Assembly: GCA_963942565.1 (NCBI GenBank)
Contig: OZ012694.1
Location: 21,506,856-21,570,855, forward strand
DNA: 64,000 nt
Source of the DNA: Maea johnstoni
Lineage: Eukaryota > Annelida > Polychaeta > Spionida > Magelonidae
Reading direction: 5' to 3'
The notes beneath the pieces are model-generated. The model worked only from the letters and a program-made list of their open reading frames with translations, was not told the DNA's origin and searched no databases. Below, piece by piece: positions 44,331 to 55,822 of this stretch (its first letter is position 1; the number at the start of each line of letters is the position of its first letter). The translations under genes were made by a program, and so were the position numbers.

Positions 44331-44597
44331 AAACTGGGTGCCCAAAATTGGCAATTCTGAAATATTTGGGTGTCCAAATCTTTGAGGGGGACCACAAAAT
44401 ACTCAGATTTTAACCATAAACATGTATTTATTTATCAAAATAAGTCATGATATCCTCATGGGAATGTCATGGAAATCATATGGAGATGAAAATAATCAAT
44501 TATATGCTTGAGATTGACATTTGAAGATATTCCTAGTATAAAAATTTGGATGTCCAGAGGGGCACTTTTTAAGGGTATGGGTGTCCAAAAAGACATG
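44327..44597 (+). mobile_element. hAT MITE family 1 core inserted in a SINE
   Basis: AGAAACTGGGTGCCCAAAATT to GTGTCCAAAAAGACA, without the CTTAGCC termini. GTTTGACTTCTGGNCAGGGC precedes and follows it, so the SINE tail is present on both sides of the insertion. Confidence 0.65.
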
Positions 44598-44894
44598 GTT
44601 TGACTTCTGGGCAGGGCATGTGATGAAGTCCCTAGTGACTTTCACATGGTGATTTTCATGGCTACGTAGTCTTCCAAATCTTTGACAATAACATTTTTGA
44701 AAATGATTTACAAAGTATTTTAGGGAGAGTTGTTGGTAGTTTAGCTAATAGGCCTTAATGCATTACACTCTTCTATATAGGGGATGGTAACAGAAATAGG
44801 TATGATACCAGATATCAATCAACAAAGAAAAAGTACTACATCATTTCTGATAGATCTGTTATACTGCTACTGTTATCAATACAACATTTTATAA

Positions 44895-45122
44895 GGCCAA
44901 GAAAAAAATATTGTTTGTTTCCTGTAACGGTCCGAAAAAAATAGGGTAGGTAGGTCGGTAAAATAAATATTTTTGCATAATTTTTTTGGTCAAAAATGTG
45001 TGTTTTATGCATGTTTTACGTTGATTTGGAGTTGGGAGGGCGCAAAAATCTTTAGGGTAAGGAATTTTTGAATAAAAACTTGGTAGGGTAGGGTTACAGG
45101 AAACAAACAACTTTTTTAGGCC
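44895..45122. mobile_element. PIF/Harbinger-like MITE
   Basis: Inverted ends GGCCAAGAAAAAAATATTG and CAACTTTTTTAGGCC with inner TTTGTTTCCTGTAAC / GTTACAGGAAACAAA. Flanks are TAA and TGA. Same family as 43094-43449, with a shorter and different middle. Confidence 0.75.
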
Positions 45123-45377
45123 TGACCTGCTGCCTGGAGGACACAAAGGCAATTTGCTACTTACCAGATTATTTAATTTCATGCAGTTGACAGTGCTAAA
45201 TTTAACAAACGACTGGCAGTGGGAAGCAAGCAGTACCATTGAAGGATATCATTAGAACATCATATGATTAGGGAATATCAATATTGTATCACATCACAAA
45301 TTCTTTTTATGTTCAAATTTCTGCTACAAAGCTAATGAATATAATGCTGAAATATCTAGAAACGAAGATCAATTACC

Positions 45378-45829
45378 GTAATTTCATGTGTATAAGACTT
45401 TTTTACAAAAAGTTTTACACTCAAATGGCGTCTTATACACAAAGCTAGAAATCTAGGGTATTTTACATCGAGACCCCAGGCCACACAGAGATCCGAAATT
45501 GATGTTGACTTCTGTGCACATGATTAAGTTTATATTGAATGTTTTCTTTGAGTATATAGGCCTGAAAACGTAAAAACCAAGGCCTTTTGTGGGTGAGTGG
45601 GTAGTTTTTTATACAAAGGGTCTTCAGAAGTAGGCCTATCTTGACCTATTCATGGTATTCTGCCTTTCCAAAAGGTTAAATCTAAAAATATGCACCCAAC
45701 CATCGAGTTGCTCAGTGAAGCCGAAAAGGGGGTGTGCACTATATACAAAGCTAAGGTCTATATGTCAGTTAAAGGCCTGAACTAAGGGAGCATCTTATAT
45801 ATGGGTGTGTCTTATACACATGAAATAAC
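45378..45829. mobile_element. Inverted-repeat MITE with TTTCATGTGTATAAGAC ends
   Basis: Left GTAATTTCATGTGTATAAGAC-type end, right GTCTTATACACATGAAATAAC. Interior GTAAAAACCAAGGCCTTTTG parallels the Harbinger-like element at 57869-58296. Family unresolved. Confidence 0.65.
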
Positions 45830-45871
45830 AATATATACTGCAGATGGGGTTGAAGAAAGAAAAGGGAGTAT

Positions 45872-46005
45872 GTTTCTGTGTTGTGATATGATATATGATA
45901 AAATATATAGATATAAAGATATAGATATATGATAAAATGTTTCTGTGTTGTGATATGATATATGATAAAATATATAGATATAAAGATATAGATATATGAT
46001 AAAAT
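45872..46005. repeat. Two-copy 67-bp AT-rich tandem duplication
   Basis: The block starting GTTTCTGTGTTGTGATATG at 45872 recurs at 45939, nearly unchanged. Confidence 0.9.
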
Positions 46006-46769
46006 ATATATAGATATTTTGTGTGTACTTCGGCACAATTTTATTTATGTGTTCTAAAAAATGTATTTATGAGAAATGAAAATCCGATTACACATGTATG
46101 TAATACTAATTAGAAATTTAAAAAAAAAGTTCAACTGCTAGCAGATAATCCTCAGTGTTTCCCTGTACCAGGATTATTGGTAGTAGCATTGTGAAAGGTA
46201 TACAAACCCATTAGTATTTCGACTAGCCTGCCTCCCAGGCCATATTTAAATGTCCTCCCTTGTGGATAGATGGCACTGCATTATATACTAGGAGGTCAGT
46301 TGGAAATGCTTTCACTAATCTCCCTCGTGTGGCAATTTTGTGAACTAAATGGCCAACAGTAGGCCACAAGTCCCTATGTAGTATAGGTGCGGGCATTTAT
46401 ATATAATAAAGTAAAAACAGAGTAGAGCCTTGTAGCTATGCTATATTTCGACCAGAGGGACCTACTTGATTTTCTTGTTATTGCAGAACTTGTCACCACT
46501 TGGCATGTGTACTCCATCCATCAATCTGACAACCTCTCGTGAATAACTAAATACTGCAAACATCTACTCTAATACTTTCCCAATTCTCCCGCGCCAAATT
46601 ACCGCAACACTACCTCTATAATGGGCAAAACTTACTCGCATGAGCAATTTAGCCGAGTCCTCAGCAGTCCTGAAACATTTCCATTGGGGCAGGTTCTCAT
46701 TACATCCATTTAACCCACTTATGCCTCGAGTGCCAATCTATTATTTATTCTTGCTTTTCGGCTGAAGTA

Positions 46770-46950
46770 TTTTTTGCCACTTCAGGCATGTCCTAGAAGA
46801 TGGTTTGTTAGGTAAAGAGTCTGTTATTGCTCAAAAAAAAGTCATGAGTAAAAATTCTCAATATAATTTTTTTACTGTGTGAAAGGGGTATTATAGGAAT
46901 GTGCCTGTCCAAAAGACAGGTGGATGGGTCCTGTTTTAAGCCCTGCTTAT
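46770..46950 (-). mobile_element. hAT MITE family 2, truncated
   Basis: TGCCTGTCCAAAAGACAGGTGG and GGTCCTGTTTTAAGCCCTG at the right match the family 2 terminus in reverse orientation. The left end is lost. Confidence 0.55.
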
Positions 46951-47162
46951 TTTTACTCCAGTCAGTCCAGTGAGGATCTTAAGATCCTGAGAGTGGAAAC
47001 CTAGTCCATAGAGCAGAGGTTTACTTTGGATTTTTTCCTTTTCCTGCTTCCAGATCCTTCTGGTCATGTTACTTTTTTGACAGTCCAGTTACTTATTACA
47101 TTTCAGGGTAATTAGTACTGGCTTGGTTTAGAGGGCTATTGTGTAAAATATTGCTGTTAAGC

Positions 47163-47374
47163 CCTTACCCTTCTAATGCTGAGGCTTCTTTTGTCGAAAG
47201 CACAGGAATGCAAAGATGTTTGAAGACCATTTAAACCCTGTCATATTGGTATTCATTTCATAGCTCTCGCTGAGTACTCTAAGATGAATACCCATGTGCC
47301 AGGGTTTCAATAATTTTACAGGTTTTTTGCAACTTTTTATATTGGCAAATTAGCCACCAGCAGCACTAGGGTAA
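47163..47374 (-). mobile_element. TTAA MITE family A
   Basis: CTTACCCTTCTAATGCTGAG to CAGCAGCACTAGGGTAAA. Both TTAA borders carry one mutation. Confidence 0.72.
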
Positions 47375-47855
47375 AGCACTGGTGCATCCAGTTAACTGAA
47401 ATTTGAGTGGTAACTTCTGAAGTAACACTTCTTTATGGCTCAGTTTGTTATTTTAAGAAGTGTGTGAAGCACATTACTCCTTGACAGTCCTTCAGAAGAA
47501 TGATTGTTGGAATTTGCCCTTCGATGGCATGAAACTATGCATGGGGTTTTGCCTGCGGATCTTCCGGAGAAGTATTATGAAGACAAATAACTGTGCAAAG
47601 TTTCAACAACCTAATATTGTTAAATTTGTTTTTGTATTTTAGATAAATATAACCAATATATTGATTTAAGACATTTTATTTTCACAAACTGTGACTAATA
47701 GACCTTGGATTACAAGAACTTAGTGGCAGTATTCATTAATTGGTCCTGTGTAAATGAAAATTTCACATACATTGTTATATTCCTGTTTATATGAAACCGA
47801 GTATTTGACGATTCTTATTCGATTGTGGTCATGATTGAACCTCGTTCCTTCAAGC

Positions 47856-48107
47856 CAGGGTCTTAGCCAGGATTGTGAAAATGCCTCTCCAAAATAGCAA
47901 TTCTAAAATTTCTGCCTTTCCAGTTTTAGCTAATAACCTAATTCAAATCTTTATACCAAGTACATTTAATAGCTTATTGTTTGGAAAATATTTGGTTATT
48001 GCCCCCCAAAAAGTCAAATTTGAAATTCTTCATTTCCTCGCAAATTTCTTTTTTTCGTACACTGCCTGTCCAAAAGACAGGTTGGATGGGTCCTGGCTAA
48101 ATCCCTG
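47856..48107 (-). mobile_element. hAT MITE family 2, full length
   Basis: Starts CAGGGTCTTAGCCAGGATTG and ends TCCTGGCTAAATCCCTG. Interior GCCTGTCCAAAAGACAGGTT is the family 2 mark. Confidence 0.75.
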
Positions 48108-49110
48108 CTTATTTCTCTATAAAAGATATTTTAGAGAAGCAGCATCAAAACCAAAAAAACAACATGAAAACATAAAAACAACATGCAGGCCTTTATTGGC
48201 TGCTGTTGGCATGAATACTCTATTGATTATATCTATATCTTAACTCAAGCATCACAGCTTAATATGACAAAGCCTAGCGCAATTATTCAAGGTTATCTAT
48301 TACAGCATAAAAGCACAAGTGAAATGGATCTGTAACAGCTTTTTGATTAATAATCACACGAAGAGGCCATCTGGCGCCAATAGATATGCAGCATGGCAGT
48401 AAGACTAGTACAGTTTCTAGACAAGTTTTTCAAGATTACAAGTAAACAGGATACTGAATGATACAACTGAGAGTGCCAGTATTACATACTCCAAACAATA
48501 TGATACATTTTTACCTCACTGATATCTATACTTTATATCATACCAAGTACAAATACCAACCTTTAATTCCTAGGCCCATCATGGAGATATTTTGCACAAG
48601 TGTTTCAAGTGGAAACTTTCAAGGGAGGGGGGGGGGGGGGGGGGGGAGGAGGCAGATTTTGTGGTACACCGGCCTGATAGCCACTGGAAGGCGCCCATAT
48701 CCCACAAGGCGGATATTTCTCCTATTTACCAAAGAGTCCTGACCTTAAGCTGTGGGAATCTTGTTACATGCGTCCCAATAACTAAGGACAAGGAGGGGTA
48801 ATTGAAACATCCCTTAAGCCAGTGAAGATCTGTATAGAATTATCCAGGCCAGTGAGCTGGGAGCAGAACAAGACATGATTTACCTGTCTCCCCCTTAGAT
48901 CAATGATTCAGGGAGAGTATGATCCATTCACTCATGCTTTGAGTGGCTTTATAGTGGAGAAGTCAGAATTTTGTTTGTCATCATTTTTCTGCTATATTAA
49001 TGCGTAGTTGTGACTTGCTATATATACTAAAAAGCTATGTAGTAGATAGTGAAGAAAATTGTAGAGCCTGGCGAAAACCACTGTCTTACCCCAAGTCACT
49101 GTTAACTTTC
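48108..49110. other. Stretch without recognisable genes
   Basis: Holds a 20-G run at 48627-48646 and otherwise AT-rich single-copy-looking DNA. Confidence 0.4.
48627..48646. repeat. Poly-G homopolymer (20 G)
   Basis: Uninterrupted G20 within a GGGAGGGG...GGAGGAGG context. Potentially G-quadruplex forming, and length-unstable in assemblies. Confidence 0.9.
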
Positions 49111-49123
49111 TTACATGCCCTGG

Positions 49124-49350
49124 TCCATTTAAGCCTAGAGCTCTCTGTGACAAGATTTATCTGGACCTATGATAGTTTTGAAAATAACTTTAGAAATCAT
49201 AAATAGAAAAAATATTTAAAGAACAGTTGTTAGTTAATGTTTGATCAATATTTCTCCTCCAAATATATTTTCTAAAAATTTCTTTGGTAGGAAAGATATC
49301 ACCTATAAAATAGGCTGGTGTTTTAATCGCTACAGGCATGATTGGATTAA
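49124..49350 (-). mobile_element. TTAA MITE family B, diverged
   Basis: CCATTTAAGCCTAGAGCTCT to CAGGCATGATTGGATTAA, with the family B centre AACAGTTGTTAGTTAATGTT. Confidence 0.6.
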
Positions 49351-49539
49351 TTGCATATTTGCCCTCTTTAGGCAGGAATTGAAATCGATTTCCTTGCTGT
49401 TACAGCTGCAGTCAATGTTGGTTTAAGATATTATGGGAAATTCTCTCAATGCAACTTCTTTTTGAAGTAATGAATATTAGAGAGGAGTATTTTGTGTAAA
49501 GTTACCAATCCCGTTATTTCCATCATTTTCTGTGTTTGC

Positions 49540-49886
49540 GTGACCAGGCAGAATCAGTCTATCTTTCAAAACTGCCTCTACAAAACAGCAATTTTACTCT
49601 ACTTCAAATCCTATTACCATGGTAATTTTTGGGTGTCTAAATCTTTAAGGGGGACCACAATATACTCAGATTTCAACCATTAACATGTATGAATTTATCA
49701 AAATAAGGCATGATATCCTTATACAATGTCATGGGAATTATATGGAGATGAAAATGTTCAATTATATGCTGAGATTGACATTTTAAGAAATTCTTCACAA
49801 AAATTTACGGCTGTCCTGAGGGGTGCCTTTTGTTGGTTTGGGTGTCCAAAAAGACACCCAGACGCCCTGCTACCTAAGACCATGCA
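49540..49886 (+). mobile_element. Composite of hAT MITE family 2 fragment and family 1 copy
   Basis: CCTCTACAAAACAGCAATTT at 49570 is family 2. From about 49615, TTTTTGGGTGTCTAAATCTT to GACGCCCTGCTACCTAAGAC is family 1, lacking its left terminus. Confidence 0.6.
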
Positions 49887-50510
49887 CATGGCTGATGTGA
49901 GCCCTTACACGTAGGAACTATCTTGTTATGTATTCTTTCTGGTCATCCCTGCCGGACTAGTAAGAATTCTGAGGAATGTTGATCCCTGAAAGGGTTTGAG
50001 GAATGTGTGGCATGTATCTATTGATTCTGCCTAAGACTGGCTGCAGCTGAGTCCTCTATTTGATTCAGCAGCTGTCGCCGTGGGAAGAGACCTGTGCGGT
50101 ATTTCTTTGATTGATTGCACTGCTAATGGATGCCAGTGATTGAAAAGCCTTGTCCATCCCAGATAGTACTTCACTGGATGCTGTAGCCTAGATTTCTAGG
50201 ATGTCAAATGTATTTTTTCTATCTCCAATATTTTCTGTTACCAGGCACCAAGTGGTCATGGGGGTCAGGAGGCCAAATTGGTTCACATTTATCTCACCAG
50301 GCGAATAGAGGACTCAATTTGAGTATGAAATAAAACCTTTATAAATAGGATCTACCTACACTACGCTCTTTGGTCAACTCAGAACTGAATATCAACATTT
50401 TAGGTACTAGGACTTTCTTTCTGCTCGTCTAAAGTTCATTTTGAAAAAAGTCCCTTGTTGCTTAAGAATATAATTTGCTTGTTCTGTAAGCAATAAAACC
50501 TAGTGAAACA

Positions 50511-50706
50511 TTAACCCTTATGCTGGTGGTGGCTATTGTAGCCAATACAAAATGATGCAAAAACCCTGAAAAATGACTGAAACCCTGGCACATCTGAGAG
50601 TACTCATCTGAGAGTACTCAGCGAGAGCTATCTGAATGAATACCAACATGACAAGGTTTAGTTGGTTTTCAAAAATCTTTGAGTCCTTGTACGTTGCGAG
50701 GGTTAA
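50511..50706 (+). mobile_element. TTAA MITE family A
   Basis: Starts TTAACCCTTATGCTGGTGG and ends GTTGCGAGGGTTAA. The right part is shortened but both TTAA borders survive. Confidence 0.75.
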
Positions 50707-50989
50707 GGGATAAACCCGATAGTTTTCATTTGAATAAAAGTCCTGATTGGATTCTCCTTGGGATGTTGAAATTGTTCAACAAATAAATTGGCTTTTAGGG
50801 ATGCATGTATATGAACATTTAAATACAGTATAACCAAACGAGACATACCCAATATTTATTTTGTTATATGCTTGAATAAGCAGATATGGAAATATTTTTA
50901 AAGATATTGTGGTATTGATTTTGTGATTTATCAATATGTAGTTAACACAATACTTAAAAATTAGTATTTATGTGCACACAAACTGGGCC

Positions 50990-51150
50990 TGCCCCAAAGG
51001 CTGAGTAGTCTGACTGCTCACTGTCTCTCACCATTGCCTTGGTTAGAAGCCTGGACAGGGCATGTGGGAATGTTGCAAGTGACTTGGAGTTAGGCAGTGT
51101 TTTTCACCTGGTATGTTCTTCTACTACTCAAAGCTGGCTAGTCACAAGAA
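50990..51150 (+). mobile_element. tRNA-derived SINE, second family
   Basis: GCCCCAAAGGCTGAGTAGTC, CTCACTGTCTCTCACCATTG, AAGTGACTTGGAGTTAGGCAG, AAAGCTGGCTAGTCACAAG. Same order as at 9040-9215. Confidence 0.6.
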
Positions 51151-51338
51151 AAAGTGTGATAATCAAAATTCCAAATGCACTCAAACTAGATATATGTACA
51201 AAAAACTACTGACAGAAAGAATACAAAGGGACCTTTAAAGACAGTAAGTTTGACACAGGGGGAATATAATGCTTTCACCTAAGGGAGTCTTGTGCTGGCC
51301 CTGGGCTTATAATGCACAGGGGGTCTGTTTCAGAGCTT

Positions 51339-51513
51339 CAGGGCTCGAAATTATGGGGTGCCGGGAGCCCATGGCTTCCTTGAATGCTCCTGTGGCTCCC
51401 TCAAATTTCTGCAGGGAGCCCAAATATATACTGTTGGACATACAGAAACCTTTTTATGAAGCTTTCGAAGATGCAATTGGGCTCCCTGGAAGAAATCTTA
51501 ATTTCGAGCCCTG
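51339..51513. mobile_element. hAT-like MITE with CAGGGCTCGAAATTA ends
   Basis: Perfect 15-bp inverted termini CAGGGCTCGAAATTA / TAATTTCGAGCCCTG enclosing 145 bp. The CAGGG start fits hAT; no matching 8-bp flank was seen. A short open frame inside (81 codons, running across the left end) has no known motif. Confidence 0.72.
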
Positions 51514-52082
51514 AACTTGCTTTACTCTAGACATTATGTTGGCCTTGTATTTGAGATTTGGCTTGCATTGTGAAAAGAAGTGAAGCTGCAACTAGCAGGT
51601 CTAAGATAAGTATTTGATACAATACAATATGAAATACTACAAATTAACTTAAATGATTTGAAAAATATATTTGATAAACTAAATTTCTTAAACTATTATG
51701 ATGTACATAGCCCTACTCAAGCAATTATTTTGTGTTTGAATTGTGTTTGAATGGATTCAGTTTTAATATTGTGATGTCTGCTCTTAATGTTACAGAACTA
51801 ACTCCATTTTGCAAATAACATCAAAATTAAACATTCATAAATAGTTTCCTTCCCTCGAGCCGTGTAAATTTCCATGTAGTCTTGTGCACGCCTCATTTAT
51901 CCTCCGAGCGTCTAAGTCCATTCCCCCTGTGTCCTTAACCCCTGACCTCGCGCTGCTGTAGTACATCTCCTAATTGCCGCATTCATCATGTCCTGAGTAC
52001 GGAGGAAGTGCTGATTTGGCTAGAGACCTCTCTTGGCTTGCTTTTTACTCCATTAGTGCAAGTAGTTGAGGGAAAGTGTGGC

Positions 52083-52524
52083 TCCATTAGGTTCTGCTGG
52101 GGTGATATATGGCATTGCTACGGTTCTAGGGTCTGCTGGGGTGATATATGGCATTGCTACGGTTCTAGGGTCTGCTGGGGTGATATATGGCATTGCTACG
52201 GTTCTAGGGTCTGCTGTGCTGATTTATGGAATTGCTACAGTTCTAGGGTCTGCTGGGGTATTGCTACAGTTCTAGGGTCTGCTGGGGTATTGCTACAGTT
52301 CTAGGGTCTGCTGGGGTATTGCTACAGTTCTAGGGTCTGCTGGGGTATTGCTACAGTTCTAGGGTCTGCTGGGGTATTGCTACAGTTCTAGGGTCTGCTG
52401 GGGTATTGCTACAGTTCTAGGGTCTGCTGGGGTATTGCTACAGTTCTAGGGTCTGCTGGCATTGCTATGGTTCTAGTGTCTGCTGGCATTGCTATATTGG
52501 TTCTAGGGTGTGCTGGGGTGATAT
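52083..52524 (+). repeat. 39/29-bp minisatellite, left part
   Basis: 39-bp units (GGTGATATATGGCATTGCTA, CGGTTCTAGGGTCTGCTGG) at 52092, 52131, 52170 and so on. From about 52258 the unit shrinks to 29 bp by loss of GATATATGGC, for about seven regular copies, then becomes irregular. Since 39 is divisible by three, all frames read as repeats; nothing suggests real coding. Confidence 0.9.
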
Positions 52525-52817
52525 CAGGGGCTTAGCCGTAATGCGTCCAGCGTGTCATTTGGACACGCAGAACACTGTTTTTTGACAGTTTGGACACCCA
52601 AAATTTTATGACTTTTCTTAGAAGATAGAAGATGTAGAAGCTGTAGTGTCACTTTTATAAGACACACAAAGCAGTATCTGGCCTAAAAAAGCAAAATCTG
52701 TAAAGGTATAGGGTCTATCTTATTAGTAGTATGTTTTTTGTACCACACTTTGGACACGCAAAAGTCTATGAAACCTCTATTTGGACACCCTGTTTCCAAA
52801 TATCGGCTAAGACCCTG
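52525..52817 (+). mobile_element. hAT MITE family 1 inserted in a minisatellite
   Basis: 293 bp from CAGGGGCTTAGCCG to CGGCTAAGACCCTG, flanked by an exact 8-bp duplication GGTGATAT (52517-52524 and 52818-52825). The pre-insertion sequence GGGGTGATATATGG is preserved in neighbouring repeat units, so the empty site is visible in cis. This gives the best proof that the family makes 8-bp duplications and belongs to hAT. Confidence 0.92.
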
Positions 52818-53118
52818 GGTGATATATGGCGTTACTTCGGTTCTAGGGTGTGCTGGGGTGATGTATGGCATTGCTATGGTTCTAGGGTGTGCTGGGGTGA
52901 TATATGGCATTGCTACGGTTCTAGGGTGTGCTGGGGTGATGTATGGCATTGCTATGGTTCTAGGGTGTGCTGGGGTGATATATGGCATTTCTATGGTTCT
53001 AGGGTCTGCTGGGGTGATGTATGGCATTGCTATGGTTCTAGGGTCTGCTGGGGTGATGTATGGCATTGCTATGGTTCTAATGTCTGCTGGGGTGATATAT
53101 GGCATTGCTACGGTTCTA
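52818..53118 (+). repeat. 39-bp minisatellite, right part
   Basis: About seven and a half 39-bp units (TGATGTATGGCATTGCTATG, GTTCTAGGGTGTGCTGGGG) continuing the array beyond the hAT MITE. Confidence 0.9.
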
Positions 53119-53121
53119 TTC

Positions 53122-53250
53122 CAGGGACTTCGCCAGGACTCGTCCTGCATGCCTTTTGGACAGGCAGTTTCCTGGAAACCTACTATTTGGACAAGCAAAA
53201 ATTTCCATTCAAGGATATTGCCCTAGAACCGCACAAACAATGCCCTGTCA
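53122..53250 (+). mobile_element. hAT MITE family 2, truncated
   Basis: CAGGGACTTCGCCAGGACTC, CATGCCTTTTGGACAGGCAG, GGACAAGCAAAAATTTCC. Interrupts the end of the 39-bp array. The right terminus is not seen. Confidence 0.65.
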
Positions 53251-53285
53251 CCCTGCTGATCTAAAGGCCCTGCTGGCATATGATA

Positions 53286-53504
53286 TTAACCCTTAAGCTG
53301 CTGGTGGCTAATTCGACTAAAACAAAAATGATGAAAAAAACCTGGAATATGGCTTAAACCCAGGCAAATGGGTACTCATCTGAGAGCACTCAGCGAGAGC
53401 TTTCCAATGAATACCAGCATGACAGGGTTTCGATGATTTTTTAAAATCTTTGCGTTCTTGTACTTAGGACGAAAGTAGCCTCAGCATTCAAGTGTAAGGG
53501 TTAA
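53286..53504 (+). mobile_element. TTAA MITE family A
   Basis: TTAACCCTTAAGCTGCTGG to CAAGTGTAAGGGTTAA with exact TTAA borders. Confidence 0.75.
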
Positions 53505-53776
53505 AGGGTTAGGATGCACAAATGACATTCAGCAGACCAAACCAGTTTAATATTAAAGCGTTAGGGTGCACAAACGACATCCAGCAGACCAGAGCCGTCA
53601 GCAAGTGGCCTGGCAGCTGGCAGTGAAAGCAGCAGAAAATAAATCAAGACGTTGTTTCGTGGAGGGCGAGAGGGTAGACAGAAAGAGAGAACAAGTGAAG
53701 CACAAGAAAACTAACAGGCAGCTGTTGATTTACTTTAAATGGCTTTTTTTCTTGTTCATCATCTGGAAGCTCTAGT

Positions 53777-53992
53777 TTAACCCTTATGCTGGTGGTGGCT
53801 AATTTCGCCATTAAAAAATGATGCAAAAATCCTTAAAGAAAATGACTGAAACCCTGGCATATGGGTACTCATCTGAGAGTACTCAGCGAGAGCTATCCAT
53901 TGAATACCAATATGACAGGGTTTAAATGGTTTTCAAAAATCTTTGCATCTTTGTACCTTGGACGAAAGCAGCCTTAGCATTGGAAGAGTTAA
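53777..53992 (+). mobile_element. TTAA MITE family A
   Basis: TTAACCCTTATGCTGGTGG to AGCATTGGAAGAGTTAA, exact TTAA borders. Confidence 0.82.
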
Positions 53993-54335
53993 CATGTGGA
54001 GAGGAGTGCCTCAAACATGTTTTGAGCACAACAGAACAACAGCATTCCTGCTCGGCAATTCCTCTCTCATTGATTCATTGACCCAATAAGGATTTTAGTG
54101 TATACCAAAAACAGGCTGACTATTTGGAGAATATCCCCATAAAAAGAATATTGAAGAAAATATTTTGAGGAAACTTTTTTTAATCACAACAATGTACTTC
54201 TCTCTTCATAAAAAGTAAATATTTTGTGATTTTATGATCTACATGTTTTTTTCGTGAGTACCATTATAGCCACTAGAGCATATTAAGAAATATTACACCT
54301 GAAGAACTCAAGTTGAGAGTACTAGTTGAGAGTAG

Positions 54336-54548
54336 TAAAACCCTCACGCTGCTGATGGCTAATTTGGCCAGTACAAAATAATGTAAAAATCTGAAAAATG
54401 ACTGAAACTCTGGCAAATGGGTACTCATCTGAAAGTGCTCAGCGAGAGCTATCTAATGAATACCAATATGACAGGGTTCAGATGGTTTTCAAAAATCTTT
54501 GCATTTTTGTGCCTTGGATGAAAGTAGCCTCGGCATTGGAAGGGTTAA
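54336..54548 (+). mobile_element. TTAA MITE family A
   Basis: TAAAACCCTCACGCTGCTGA to GGCATTGGAAGGGTTAA. The left border is mutated. It is the third copy of this family within 1.3 kb, all in the same orientation. Confidence 0.75.
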
Positions 54549-54756
54549 GAGGTGACTGTTTCCTCTGATGATACCCTCAGAAATTGGGCATTTGTGAATG
54601 CTGGGACTTAGTTTAGGATGCTACGCTCCAAGTTCTGACAAATTCTCCATGATTGTAATATTTTCTCCTGTCTTAGAGGCGATTTGGATTTTTGTCCCTA
54701 ATAGAGGTTAGGCAAAAATACATAATGGGAACTAGGGTTAGAGTACGCAATATTTT

Positions 54757-54988
54757 TAGCCCATTCATGTTCCTCTTAACAAGAATCCGCTCTATGATTG
54801 AAGTTATACTATTGAAAATGATTTCAGAATAAAGCATTACTATGTGAATGATTTTAAAAGGGAGAGTTTTGGATTGAGTACTGATAAACATTGCTTTGTG
54901 AAATAGTTTTTTGAAGATGTGTTATTACTTGTTGACCGATCAGACCTAGATAGCTTTTCCGGGGCACTACAGCCATATAATGGGTTAA
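54757..54988 (-). mobile_element. TTAA MITE family B, diverged
   Basis: TAGCCCATTCATGTTCCTCT to CATATAATGGGTTAA. Centre GGAGAGTTTTGGATTGAGTA. Confidence 0.6.
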
Positions 54989-55525
54989 AGGTCTGATATT
55001 GAATAAATATCAAAACTCTCAGGCTGAGATAATTTAAGAAAATATTCCACATAGTATGTCAAAACCTTCTGGAAATAAATCACTGGGCGATTCACCTTGC
55101 TCCTTCACCCGTATCTTCAGATTCCCCGAATCGGTTTTCTTGCGGCGTGTTGCATTCTGGCCTTGCTTGATCCTCTCTCAGACGGGCACAGATCCATCTT
55201 GGCTAATTTCCTTCACCCGTATACCGCTCTGCTGAATTGAATCGCTTCTCTCAGCTGCTCTCCCTCCCTCCCGTAAAGAGGCTTGCGACAATAGAAGATG
55301 CGAGTCTCTCAAGGGTGCATGGAAAGCCTCTAAGTGAGTTAGAGGGGTATTACTATGGATGGGTGTCGAGACTGATATTGTTCAAGGCAGGGAGGAATTT
55401 CTGAGGTGGGAGCTGAAATTGAATTTGTAGGAGTGGAATATTTGTCGCTGTGTCAGTGCTCTGGTATTCACTATGTGTATGTACATGTAAGAAGGGAAGC
55501 CTCAGGAAGTGAGATTGAAATTGGG

Positions 55526-55822
55526 CATAGTCTTGGTGTTATTTGGAAACCTAAACCCTCAAAAATCACCCTTCAGGACACCCACATTTTGAGGAGCGTA
55601 GTTTTGAAAAATGGCCTTTTCAAACATAATTGAATTTATTTCACCTCAATATAAATGCCATGTGACATTGTATAGGGATACTATGCATTATTTCAATATT
55701 TAAGTACATGTTAAAGGTTGTAATCTATGTATATTTTGGTCCATCTTAAAAATTAGGACGCCCCAAAATTTTAGAATTCCCAATTTTGGGCACCCTGTTC
55801 TTTGATCCTGGCTAAGACCCTG
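55526..55822 (-). mobile_element. hAT MITE family 1, exact target duplication
   Basis: 297 bp from CATAGTCTTGG to CTGGCTAAGACCCTG, flanked by AAATTGGG on both sides (55518-55525 and 55823-55830), an exact 8-bp duplication. Interior AAACCCTCAAAAATCACCC and GGGCACCCTGTTCTTTGATC. Confidence 0.9.

Noticed and set aside
47460-47642. Short Cys-containing 60-codon frame
   Set aside because: No homology recognised, AT-rich end, and length expected by chance.
51269-51514. 81-codon frame (GREPMASLNAPVAPSNF) as a gene
   Set aside because: It largely overlaps a 175-bp MITE with perfect inverted ends. No flanking exon signals.
52066-53264. Repeat-protein frames (GVIYGIATVLGSA type and YITPADPRTIAMP type, both strands)
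   Set aside because: The 39-bp unit is divisible by three, so frames stay open on both strands. The 29-bp contraction breaks frame and a hAT MITE interrupts the array, so coding constraint is absent.
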